A stretch of 64,000 nt of DNA from the NCBI GenBank assembly GCA_022432975.1, contig CM039505.1, positions 22,327,338 to 22,391,337 on the forward strand, written 5' to 3'. Of this stretch, positions 23,776-34,047 are shown one piece after another (position 1 is the first letter of the stretch; every line of letters starts with the position of its first letter). The notes under the pieces were generated by a model. The model saw nothing but the letters and a program-made list of their open reading frames with translations, made no database searches and had not been told where the DNA came from. This DNA is from Begonia masoniana (taxonomy: Eukaryota > Streptophyta > Magnoliopsida > Cucurbitales > Begoniaceae). The position numbers were made by a program, and so were the translations under genes.

Positions 23776-24849
23776 AGTCATCGCAGTTCATTTTCTTTTG
23801 TGAAATCCATGCATAAATTCATTTTTCACAACATTTGTAAAACGATGATGCATGACAATAAAAGCGTAATATAAACATACAACGTGCGTACCATCAAAAC
23901 AATACAAACATAATCTACAAAACAACTAACCGTAAACTACCCAACCAAAGAATATAAACATAAATATCACAAAATAATCCTCAACATCAAAATCGACTTA
24001 TGGTGTAGGCCAATCGGCCACAGTAAGTAACTAGAACTTACCTGTCGTCCGTAGAAAGTCGAGCTCCGTCCACGAGCTTTGTTCACCTAGGCCAATCCAC
24101 AATAATCATTATTAAAATCGATCCTAGGAGATCGAATTCCAAAGTTTAACAAAACTCCTAGCTAAAGGAAATTTTCCTAAAACTCTAATTAAGCTCATTC
24201 GGGCATTTCGTCGAGCAATTCGCGCTCGCAAATTACAAACCTCCATTAATAGAGTTTTCCATAACTTCTAATCTAACCAAACCTAATATTCATCAATAAT
24301 TCTACTAACTTATTCCAATAACCACCAATACGTCCATTATATTCATAAATACGGTATACCTATCGATTTCAAACCCTAAATCACGTTTTTCACAAAACAC
24401 TAATTGTTTAACTTCGTGAAAACTGAACAATAACCTTCCAAAACTATAGAATCATACCTAAGGTCGGGATTGGAAGAGAAAACGCCGATGTGAGGAATCG
24501 CCACGAGAAGGAAAGAAATCGCCAGAGAGAGAGAGGGAGAGGGAGAGGGAGAGGGAGTTCGTGCGAAGCGTTCTGGAGGGAGGAGGGGTATTGTGATTTT
24601 TATTAAAAATTAACTTGTCAAATGACCATTTTGCCCTTTCTTTGATTTTCTATTTGTTTCGTCCTTTGTTTCGTTAATTAACTAACGATTCAGTTTTCTC
24701 TAAATTTCCTTAGTTCACTAATAACTCCAACTTATTATCTGGGCTTCATTAAAACTGTCCGTTTGCAAAACGGACCTAATTTGACATATTTACAAAAATG
24801 TCATTATATACATCAAAATAATAAAAATCCCGTAAAACCGGATTTTACA

Positions 24850-25160
24850 AGTGTAGATGTGAATCGGCTGATGTCGAGTGCAGATGTTAAGTCAGCCGAT
24901 GTTGACCGACCCTTAGTGTTTCGTTTCGTTTTTTTTAAACACTTAGACCATTTAGTTCCTATTCCTTCTTTGCTTTCTTGCAACACGTTAGGTTTATTTC
25001 TAAAGAGTTTTAAACGAGTTATGGGGAACGATCTCTGTTCATTTAGTGGATTTAATTTACAGTACAGTTTTTAAAAAATAAAAATAAAAATAATGAGTCC
25101 AGAATGAGATTTACGATCTTGATCATGAGTTACGGCCCGTTGGGTTTTCGGGTCGTGACA
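24850..25160 (+). repeat. LTR D, right end
   Basis: After the duplicated AGTGT, sequence in the style of 13320-13374 resumes (GATGT-GAATCGGCTGATG, GTCAGCCGATG). It ends GGGTCGTGACA at 25160, a canonical LTR end for these families. The next bases belong to a minus-strand gag, so D appears to have inserted there. The partner target duplication lies outside the window. Confidence 0.6.
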
Positions 25161-25658
25161 GCACGTGCCATTGAATGGAGGAACATGTAACTTAATGCTC
25201 ATCAGATCCTCTAAGTCCTTTCGACGGCCGAGGCAAAAATTCTCTTCTTCGGCTAGAGTCCACTCATCCTCATCATGATAGTCCAAGCCTTGGAATCTCC
25301 TTCTTGGATTCTCGGGTCTCTCTCCCATTGGGTAAGGGTCATGGTCAGGAAATCTCCTTGGAGGGTGTTCGATTCTCCTAGGGTTCTCAAGTCTCATCCT
25401 AGGTGTAGGCTCTCGAGAGGGTTCTCTAGAGTTTTTCTTGTTATGGGTCTCCATTATGTGTTGCATGCCAAGGGTGCAGTCTCGAAGTTGTTGGCCAAGA
25501 TTGTTGACTTCTCCACTAAGGCCATTTAGTTGCCCTTGCAAGCTGGACTCTCCTTCTTGAGGGATGTGAGTCTCTGGTTGAGGAACTTCCTTACCCCAGT
25601 TCGGTTCTTGAGTCATATCTTGGTTTGGCTCTCGGTTGATCCAACTTCTAGTCTTCAT
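25161..25658 (-). pseudogene. gag N-terminus of an older Ty3-gypsy element F, cut by LTR D
   Basis: The minus-strand frame starts with ATG at 25658 (MKTRSWINREPNQD). It has a Gln/Asn-rich coiled segment, an Arg/Pro-rich segment (about residues 80-120), an acidic patch and then the start of the gag core (LMSIKLHVPPFNGT). That core motif normally continues into a DPEAYLEWE-like block, but here the frame meets the end of LTR D at 25160. It is unlike the Tekay gags in this window and fits another Ty3-gypsy lineage. The remainder would lie beyond the left side of D. Confidence 0.65.
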
Positions 25659-26291
25659 GTGACTTTCTAAAGTTTTAGGAAAGAAATTTGATTAGGTTTA
25701 AGTTGATCATAAGTATTAGGGAAGGAAAAGAATGCACTTAAATAAAGTATTTCCCTAAGTTAGATGATATAATATGTAGGCTTCAATGTCCAAAAACAAC
25801 CAATGACATCACAAACAAAAGACTATTTTTGGATTTAGTCAAAATAACATAAAACAACAAAAACAAACACTAAAGCAAAAACAGTTTCATGCACGATTTG
25901 AGGTTCATTTTTCAGCATATTGAGGGTGCAAAATAATAGCCAATCATTTTTGGAAAAGTAAAAAGCAAAAGCAACAAGGCAAAAAGCAAAAAGTAAACAA
26001 AAGGCGAAACTTCTTTTAGCAAGTGTACTATCTACTTTTTTGTTTACCCAAAAATATGTTGTTTCTTCATTTACAGCATATCCCGAATAAAAATTAGCAT
26101 TATAGTTAAGTCTTGGTTGATTTTAATCTGAACCAGTTGTGCTGCAAAATCGAGTATCAAGATTAAATAGCAGCAGCAAATCTGGAATTTTAAAACAGCA
26201 ATTCTCGGTTTGCATAAAACCAATAGCAGGAATCGATTTGTAACTTCACTAATCATTAGATTTAAATTACGTTTTCTTTAGGCACGACTAT
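25659..26291. other. leader or flank of element F, no gene seen
   Basis: The sequence is AT-rich with A-rich runs and no convincing reading frame. It is probably the untranslated leader of the minus-strand element F. No LTR end or primer site could be placed. Confidence 0.35.
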
Positions 26292-26717
26292 TGTAACGAC
26301 TTGTGACTTGGACATTACTAACGTGACTGTTCGTGAGACTTTATATAAAACGATCAAATCGTGTAAACTACTTTTAGAAATCATCGTGAAAAAATGCAAA
26401 AAATGAATCTATCCCCACTCTGATCACTTGATCCTCCATGATTCGGATTTCCTTGTTCTTCCTTGTTAATAAACCTTTCGATTATTTGAGATTGGCGGTC
26501 CTTCAAATCTGTTAGTCAATCAATGGAATTGCTCATATCAGCTGGTTCTATCGGTGGATCTCTTCTTTGTCATCTATTCATTTTGTTAGTCCTAACAAAT
26601 TTATAAATATAGTTAAGTACCAAACAATGAAGAATACATAAACATACTTACAGTTGATGAAGAATATCCATGGTGCGGCTTGTGTTGTTAGGTAGTCTGC
26701 AGAAACGATTTTCACCT

Positions 26718-26731
26718 GGGCTCTGATACCA
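26718..26731 (-). other. primer binding site of element G
   Basis: The plus strand reads GGGCTCTGATACCA, exactly complementary to the initiator-Met tRNA-type site. It lies 3 bases from the LTR start at 26735. Confidence 0.9.
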
Positions 26732-26879
26732 CACTGTAACGACCCGTGACTCGGACGTTACTAACATGACTGTTCGTGAGACTTTATATAAAACGATCAA
26801 AACGTGTAAACTTCTTTTAGAAATCAGCGTAGAAAAATGCAAAAAAATTTCTCGAAAATACTTTTTTTTGCCTACACAA

Positions 26880-27280
26880 ACCGGTCGACACTTGCTATCA
26901 CCGGTCGACACCTGGAGGTTCTAGTCGACGTCCACATACAGTGGTCGACACTTAAATCGGCTCGGGTTGCGTCTCTTTGTAACTTCGGTCAACACTTAAG
27001 GAAAGGGTCGACACCTCATTTGCCTATGTTTTCTATCTGAACAGTGGCCAGTCGACACTCATAAGCGTGGTCGACACCTATTTCATCTCGGGTTGCAACT
27101 TTTTGCAACTTCAGTTGACACCTGGTAAAAACGGTCGACAACTATTTCGTCTCAGGTTGCAACTCTTTGCAACTTCGGTTGACACCTGGTAAAAACGGTC
27201 GACACCTTGCTCAATTGACACACTCAAGGGTCGACACCTTCGATCATTTAAACACTGACTGGTCGACACCCCTGTATTTT
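26880..27280. repeat. irregular GTCGACAC array in LTR G
   Basis: About a dozen GGTCGACACCT or close variants occur at irregular spacing. They include two near-copies of a 70-bp stretch (about 27075-27210) with GGTTGCAACT-TTTGCAACTTC between cores. The same core occurs in LTRs E and L. Confidence 0.75.
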
Positions 27281-28291
27281 GGTCAACACTTTCTTCACTA
27301 ACCACTATCAACCTTAAATGACACTCTAAACCATTCGGAAAAATGGACAATATAATGCCTAAAATGATTAAAACCTAAAACCTGTGATTTCAAACCACAT
27401 TCATTCCAGACAGTTGCCAGATATTTTCTACATCAAAACGATTTCTATTTTCATAATACATAGCGGAAGTCCCAAAGTACAACCCATTTTCAACTAAGTT
27501 TAAAACAACTTTGGAACCTTAACAAATCTGTGGTTTCAAAAAGGTTCAAAACCGTTTAACTATACACATATACCAAAATACCTTCAACTTGCCCAAAGGT
27601 CAAATCGCCCCAACAACTACAAGCGCACCCCGTGGACGTCCTTCGCCAACTACTCTGTCAGTCATCTTAAGGATCAACATCCTCACCTGCTATAATGTCA
27701 CCTACACCACAAAGTAAACTAATGAGCCTAATGCTAAGTAAGTGATGTAATTAAAAGAAAATGCATACATGCTCATGATTATGCTATGTTGTTCATAAAA
27801 CATGCAGCTGAATCTGTTCTTTATTTTCTTGCATGACATGAGTCATTCGGGTCCTGATTCTAGAGGAGAGATGGTCTTACTGATGTCAATCTAGCGGGAC
27901 GACCAACTCACTCTAGGGGAAGTGGCATGACACATCTGATGGTCCTTCTGACGGGACGGCCAAACTCAGTTCCCTACCCACAATGACTATTTACGTTTTT
28001 TACTGTACTGTGTTCTTTTGCTCTTGTTTACATGAAAACATATGCATAAAAATCGTTTTCTATGCGTTGAAAAACATGATGCATAGATGCATGTCACATA
28101 CACATATCCTTGAATGCAGTAAGCGTAAAATAAACTGGTAAACAAATCATCAAGTAAATAACCAACTAGCATAATTAAACTCACTCACAACCTAAATTTC
28201 TACGAGAACCAAAACTCTCAAACTAATATCTCTAAAATCCACCTTCTAGCCATTAATCTCCTAACTCTTTGTGATGTAGGCCAATCGGCCA

Positions 28292-28795
28292 AGCAGCTGA
28301 AGCAGACTGGCTCGATTGCGGACTATATTCAGAAATTTGAAGCATTATCTCGATTTGCACCACGTTTAATGAGCGACAACGAAGACAAGGTGCACCAATT
28401 CATGGATGGGCTAAATCTGAAAATTTGGAAGAAGAGGCAAGTTGAACCCTCGTTATGTGGGGCCATTCCCTATTTTGAAGAGGATCGGGAGGTTAGCTTA
28501 CCAATTGCAGCTTTCAGTGTCGATGGAAGGAATCCGCAACGTGTTTCACGTATCCATGCTTCGGAAGTGCGTGCGTGACCCGTCACATGTCGTAGAAGTA
28601 TGAGAGATCGAGGTACAGCCAACACTGACCTATGTGGAGAGGCCAGTGCGGATTCTAAAGTCCTCTATCAAAGTATTGAGCAATAAAGAGATCCCACTGG
28701 TGAAAGTCCAATGGCGGAACCATGACGTAGAGGAAGCTACTTGGGAGAGACAGCAGGGTATGATGTCTAAGTATCCTGAACTGTTTGTATAATCA
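28292..28795 (+). pseudogene. gag-integrase deletion remnant of element H
   Basis: The left part (about 28292-28430) encodes a gag piece matching M: KQTGSIADYIQKFEAL, SRFAPRLMSDNEDKVHQFMDG. At AAGAAGAGGCAAG (about 28428-28440) it switches to the integrase C-terminus and chromodomain ([39 protein letters not shown]), which ends in TAA near 28790. Judged against A, about 3.5 kb of gag-protease-RT-RNaseH-integrase has been removed. The join is out of frame and has gag/integrase microhomology. One further nonsense codon lies near 28601. Confidence 0.88.
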
Positions 28796-28832
28796 AATTT
28801 TGAAGACAAAATTTTAATTAAGGTGGATGGAA

Positions 28833-29735
28833 TGTAACACCCAGTTTTACGGGATTTTATTTATTCCAATATAAAATAGCATTTTTGTAAATATTTCAAA
28901 TGAAATCCATTTTGCGAACGGAAAGTTTTAATGGAGCCCTAACAATAAATTGGAATTTATGGTGAAATAAGAAAATTTAGAGAAACCGGATTGTTAGTGA
29001 ATTAATGAGACTAGAAGAAAATTTATAGAAAATCAAATGGATGGGTAAATTGGTAATTTGGCAAGTCAATTTTTATTAAAAATCACAAACCTCTCTTTTC
29101 TTCCTCAACACTTCACGCAAATCTCCTTTTTCTCTCAACCCTCATCGACGATTTTCCTTTTCCACGACGACTTTCACTTCAACATCAGCCAACGCTCCTC
29201 CGATCGTTAGTTGTTCTTCACGTTTTCTTCTCCAATCACGACCCTATGTAAGATTCTATAATTTTCAGACGATAGATTTCAATTTCTAGAGTTTGAACTA
29301 TTAGGGTTTTGTGAAATAGTCAGTTTTTGTTAGAAATGGTATTTATTGCAAAATTTGGTGGTTGGAAGTTTTAAAAACTCCATTAATGGAGGTCTAGGGA
29401 TTCACGAGCACGAATTGCTCGAGGAAATGCCCCAATGAGCTAAAATAGAGTTTTAGGAGAAATTTCCGTTAGCCAGGAGTTTTGTTTGACCTTTAGCACG
29501 ATATATATTGAACTTAGCCCTAATGACGGAACGGTGGAATGTTTTAGGTGACGAAGCTCGAAACGAGGTGCGGGAATTGCAAGGGACGAGAGGTAAGTCT
29601 TCATGACTCGTTTGGTCGATTGGCCTACACTGTAAGAGTAGTTTTTGATCGAGGTCTGACCGGGTTAGGGTTGTCACAAAACGTCTTGGTTAAGAGGTTG
29701 ATGTGAGAGGCGGAGACCCACCTACCAACATGCTC
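28833..29735 (+). repeat. 3' LTR of element H, truncated
   Basis: A purine tract (AAGGTGGATGGAA) precedes TGTAACACCCAGTTTTACGG. Landmarks in order are a CCTAT-GTAAG donor near 29247, a TTTTAG-GTGACG block of 45 nt (29547-29591) and GGTCGATTGGCCTACAC near 29610. The LTR is lost after about 29690-29735, where MULE-type sequence takes over. Confidence 0.8.
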
Positions 29736-29770
29736 GTCACGTGATTCAACAACGGGGAGTCCCCGTCTTA

Positions 29771-30000
29771 CAACGCCCCCCCGTTCTCTGCCTCTCCATT
29801 TTACAAGGTGGTCGAGAACAAAGGGCCACCGCCCCAGAACAGTTTCTTGTTCCCTGCTCTGTGCTTGAGAACAGGGGGCCATTGCGGGGTGGGGACCCCA
29901 TTCTCAGTCATAATTTTAAGAACAAGGAGTCATTTCTCCAGAACGGCGGGCCGATCCCCGGCAGTATATAAGAAAACGACTCTTCATTCTCATCCTACCG
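29771..30000 (+). repeat. left terminal inverted repeat of the MULE with TATA box
   Basis: This GC-rich arm repeats GAGAAC motifs and ends in GCAGTATATAAG at 29961-29972, a probable promoter for the transposase. It matches 45241-45724 in reverse. Confidence 0.8.
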
Positions 30001-30279
30001 CTAACAAACCTCTCCAACATTTTTTTGCTCAGAAGAATTTTCTCTATATAGCAACGTCGATAGATTCTGATTCGAGTAGATTAGTTGATTTAGATGAGAC
30101 AACAACGTGTGATGCCAATATAAAGTGGTATTCGTACTTCATGCCTATATATGGTGATGTTCGGGCATTCGATCACCTTGAGAGTAACGACGAAATAGAG
30201 GAGCAATCGACGTCAAAAATTTAGACGATGATCTTCGAACACTAGTCAACTCGAAGGATGATGAGGTGGAAAGCATACC

Positions 30280-31531
30280 GGTAAGGGAAGAAATTTTGAT
30301 TAGATTTTATCTGGGAAAAAATATAGTTCTTTAAAGGTAATTAGAGAAGAAATAGTAGAATATGCTTTGAATAATGGTTATGGGATCAAATTCATTAAAA
30401 GTGAATCTCAGCGACTAACGGTAGTATGTGAAGATGGATGATTAGCGACTGCATGATTCGAATATACAAAATGAGCTTATATTTCAAATAAAGAGTTTCA
30501 ACGATTCTCACAACTGTTCAAGGAAAATTGATAATCGACATGCTACTTAAGCAAATGAGCTTACATTTCAAATTAAGAGTCAACTTACGTGGGAAATTCC
30601 TTCCATTATCAAGACAATGAGGAAGGATTTGAATATCAACATTACACCAGGGCTTGCTAGAAGAGTAAGAAGCGAAGCACGAAAACTTAATGAAGGGAAG
30701 GGAGACGAACAATACAAGCTATTGTGGTCATACGCAGATGAAATATGTAGATCAAATCCGGGTAGCACATTGGGCCTCAGACTTACTTGGCGGGCTCTGA
30801 CGATAATGAGTCATGTGTATTCAAAATAATGTATATGTGTATGGCTGTTTGCATGGCAGGTTTGCTGCAGTGTGGTAGACCTATTATCTGTTTGGATGGT
30901 TGTTATCTAAAAGGCTCGTGTCCCAGCCGATTATACTGACAGTTGTTAGTATTGATAGGAACGATAGAATATATCTCGTTGATGTTGCCAATGTGGAATC
31001 TGAGTGTATATAGTCATGGACGTGATTTTTGAAATTATTGAACGAACACCTATAGACTTAATCACGATACGGATGAACATTTATTTATGATCGACAAAAT
31101 GTATAATACATTTTCAATTGTTTATGTTGTCTCTGTTATTCTTTCAAATACCAGGGGTTGTTGCCGGCTGTGCGGCAGGAATTATCGTCAGCCGACCACC
31201 ACTACTACCTCAGGCATATATACGTACATTTCAAAAACAAATTTTGAGGCAGAGTATACAGAGATGCAATGTGGAATGTGGCTAGGGCAACCACAAATTT
31301 TCATTTCGAGGTAGAAATGAAGAACTTACATCAGATTAACCTGGATGCCAACGCATATCTTCGAGGCACAAACCATAGATATTGGGCTACTCATGCATTT
31401 TCTTCGATTCCCAAGTGTGAATTGGGGTTAAATAATTTATATGCGTCATTCAATGCAGTTATATTTAATGTCAGGGACAAATTGATTCTTACCATGTTCG
31501 AGATGATCTAAAAGTGCTTCATGACTATGAT
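30280..31531 (+). pseudogene. MULE transposase, N-terminal and catalytic part (decayed)
   Basis: Reading through stops and shifts, three regions are recognisable. The first is a MuDR-type DNA-binding domain (EYALNNGYGIKFIKSESQRL, about 30360-30415). The second is a segment leading into NINITPGLARRVRSEARKLN (about 30633-30690). The third is the catalytic core with ICLDGCYLKGSCPS (first catalytic Asp, about 30885-30925), RHIYVHFKNKF, WNVARATT and the conserved NVRDKLILTM at about 31470-31500. Several in-frame stops (for example near 30437, 31008 and 31509) make it non-functional. It resumes after retrotransposon J at 43407. Confidence 0.85.
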
Positions 31532-33886
31532 TGTAACACCCGACAATCTCTGCCAGGTGATTTTCTTAACGGAATTAATTGTCACCTTTATTATTAATAC
31601 TTGAATTTAATTTTAATGCCAAAGTTTATTTGATTTCTAATTTTGGGGTGGCAAAATGGTAATTAGGAAGGATCTTATTAATATAAATAGAAAATGGAAA
31701 CCTTAAACCTCACTTAAACCCCACTGTAGCAGACATTCTCTCTCGGCGATTTCCGTGCTTCCAGACCTTTTCTCTGCTGGCGATTCCCTCTTTGGCGATC
31801 GATTTCTCCAGCTTCCACTCCGATAACCTACATTCAAGGTAAGATTTAGTCAATGTAGTTGTCGTGTAGTTGTTGGAACTCTGTTTTCAACTAGAATCCA
31901 ATGTTTCAAGATTCATCAATGGCCGGATAATAGGAACATTTTTATCGGTGTTTGGTAATGGCATTTCCGAATCGATTCTGGACATTTAATATAACCGACC
32001 CTGATTAATCGTTAGTTGAACCTAGCTGTTTTGGTTTTGGATTTCAGACTGCACACAGAGAACTAGACTAAGGGATGCGGGAATGACTTTAGTTATTAGA
32101 TTCTAGGATGATTTGAGATTAGGACTATTAGGAATTTTATTTTAACTACTACAATGTGAATGTTTTAGGTGAAGAAGTCTGAAGAAAAGGAGTTCAAGTT
32201 GCTAAGGAAACCAGGTAAGTGAATGTGTAGGATTCTTGGCCATTAGGGCCCTACATCATAAAGATGCTAAGTAGAAACTGATACGATGATTAGAAGTTAT
32301 TTAAGCTATTATCTGTTACTTATGTTGATGTTTATTTTAAGTTAGTAAGATGGTTTGTACTTGGATGATTCACGGATGTTTGAGAACTATGTTATGTGAT
32401 GTTCTGTTAGAGTCTATGAAGTCAACTATCTAGTATGATAAATTCCATAGTCTGATGATTTAAGAACATTCATGTCATGCATCATGATTTACTCCTCAAG
32501 CATATGAAAATGATTTATGAGCATGTTTTCCCCATGAACAAGATATGAAAATGAATATGAAAAAGTTCCCATACAACATGATTAAGTGAGAGTTGGGGGC
32601 GGGTTGACGTATGCCACAGTCCAAAAAAGGACCATGAAAATGACCCGAAAGGGAATATGATCAAAATCACTGTCAACCCCCCTTTTACGGCACAAATCCT
32701 CCCTTAATCCATATGATGAAAACGATGAACAGAAACAAGAATGATAAATGATCAAGAACATGTTTTCTCTCAACTGTACATTCATGAATACATGTTAGTT
32801 TGCATTCCTTACTAAGCATTAGGCTTATAGTTTAAACCTCATGATGTAGGTGACGAGTTTTTAGGTGAGGATCTCAAAGTTAATAAGGATGTTTAAGCTC
32901 GGTTGCTGGAAGGTGCTCAGGGTGGAGATTTGTGGCTGGAAGGCGATATTGACCCGCAGTTATGCTCACATTAAGTCAGTAAGGTTTATGAAAGACTGAA
33001 GTCTGTGTAGGATGAGATTTCTTTTTATAACATTGGGATGTTGGGATTTGTCTATTTGATCTCTGAGTTCAAGGAATTATTTAAGTTTATAGAATGATCT
33101 GCTTAATTAAGTCTTCCGCTTCACGTATCCTGAATGAGTCTGTGATTTTATTCGTTTAAAGTTTATGCCTACCAAGTTGAAATCTATGAGAGTCGGGGTG
33201 TTTTTTTGTTGGTTGAAGTTGCTTGATGATTTTCGTGTTTTACTGCTGAGTGATAGGAGTCGGATGAGTGTATCATCCGGTTGACATCATCGGCGGATGT
33301 CTAATGATAGAAGTTGAACGATTGAGTCTTCCGGCTGACGTCATCGGATGATGTCGAGTGTTTACTCACCGGATGATGTAAGTAAAGTATTTAGTCGTTT
33401 GTTCACCGGATGATGCCTCTGATGGATGAAGACATCATTCAGCTGACGTCATCGGTGGATGGTGAATGATTGATGATCACCGGGTGATGTAGGTGTCTTT
33501 TTTACCGGATGATATAAGTAATGTTTTGTCGTTTAGTGACCGGACAATGTAGGTGTCTTCTTTACCGGATGATATAAGTAATGTTTTGTCGTTTAGTGAC
33601 CGGGCGATGTAGGTGCCTTCTTTACCAGAAGATATAAGTAATATTTTGTTGTCTAGTGACCGGGCGATGTTTTAATTAGATGCGTGAAACGCCCGTGTCC
33701 GCCGGCAGATGTGTAATGTATTTCGTTGTTGGGCGATGCCTAATGAATCACGTGTGATGTCTTAAACTACGTTATGATTTAAAAGAAAAATATAGAAAAA
33801 AAAAAAAAAAAACAAAGGAATGTAAGGATATATGGTCAATTCTAAAAGAGTCATGGTTTGGTTTCGGCCCTACTGGGGTCGTTACA
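31532..33886 (+). repeat. 5' LTR of element J
   Basis: The LTR is 2355 bp, from TGTAACACCCG to GTCGTTACA. A TATA-like ATATAAATAG lies near 31681-31690. Splice-like landmarks are CAAG-GTAAG at 31838/31839, a 46-nt block 32169-32214 (TTAG / GTAAGT), and block 3 from 32850 to TAA 32894-32896 (47 nt). Blocks 2 and 3 join into an open frame, but an in-frame TAA occurs upstream in block 1. CCGGATGATGT-type repeats lie at about 33260-33700. Confidence 0.95.
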
Positions 33887-33890
33887 ATTA

Positions 33891-33902
33891 TGGTATCAAA
33901 GC
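33891..33902 (+). other. primer binding site of element J
   Basis: TGGTATCAAAGC is the initiator-Met type site with one G-to-A change, 4 bases after the LTR. Confidence 0.88.
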
Positions 33903-33976
33903 AAAACCGGGTTCTAAAATCGATTCTCCAGACTGCCTCCCAGCACAGATTGCCACCTGAGTACACTCCAACAACT

Positions 33977-34037
33977 GTAAGTGTTTATGATTTTAGTAAT
34001 GTCATTAAGTTAAGATATGTTATGATTATTTTCTTAG
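33977..34037 (+). other. putative 61-nt leader intron of element J
   Basis: The same donor (CAACT-GTAAGT) and a TTCTTAG acceptor as in A bracket 61 nt. The gag ATG lies 10 nt downstream. Confidence 0.4.
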
Positions 34038-34047
34038 AAATCCCAAA

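Larger units (their letters stand above)
13380..24849 (-). mobile_element. Solo LTR C (minus), split by element B
   Basis: The LTR occupies 13380-14280 and 23328-24849, about 2.42 kb without B. It is flanked by the 5-bp duplication AGTGT (13375-13379 and 24850-24854). On the minus strand it begins TGTAAAATCCGG and ends GGGGACACTACA. No internal region accompanies it, so it is a solo LTR, the usual product of LTR-LTR recombination. It carries the exon-like blocks 24086-24042 (45 nt) and 23533-23487 (47 nt, ending in TGA). Confidence 0.92.
26292..28291 (-). mobile_element. Element G: wrecked Tekay-type element (minus)
   Basis: The first about 118 bp of an LTR (26292-26410) match the start of a second copy at 26735. 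Between them lie only a leader, a gag start with stop codons (about 26590-26411, minus) and a primer site. The right LTR begins TGTAACGACCCGTGAC at 26735 and carries many GTCGACAC units (26880-27280). It also carries the block-3 landmark, with GTG starting at 27701 and an in-frame TAA at 27669-27667. It stops abruptly near 28291, inside the GGCCAATCGGCC motif. Nearly all of gag-pol and most of the left LTR are deleted. Confidence 0.8.

Noticed and set aside
29625..30224. Overlapping open frames at the left end of the MULE
   Set aside because: They fall in the GC-rich terminal inverted repeat, where long stop-free stretches are expected. No transposase motif is present until about 30300.
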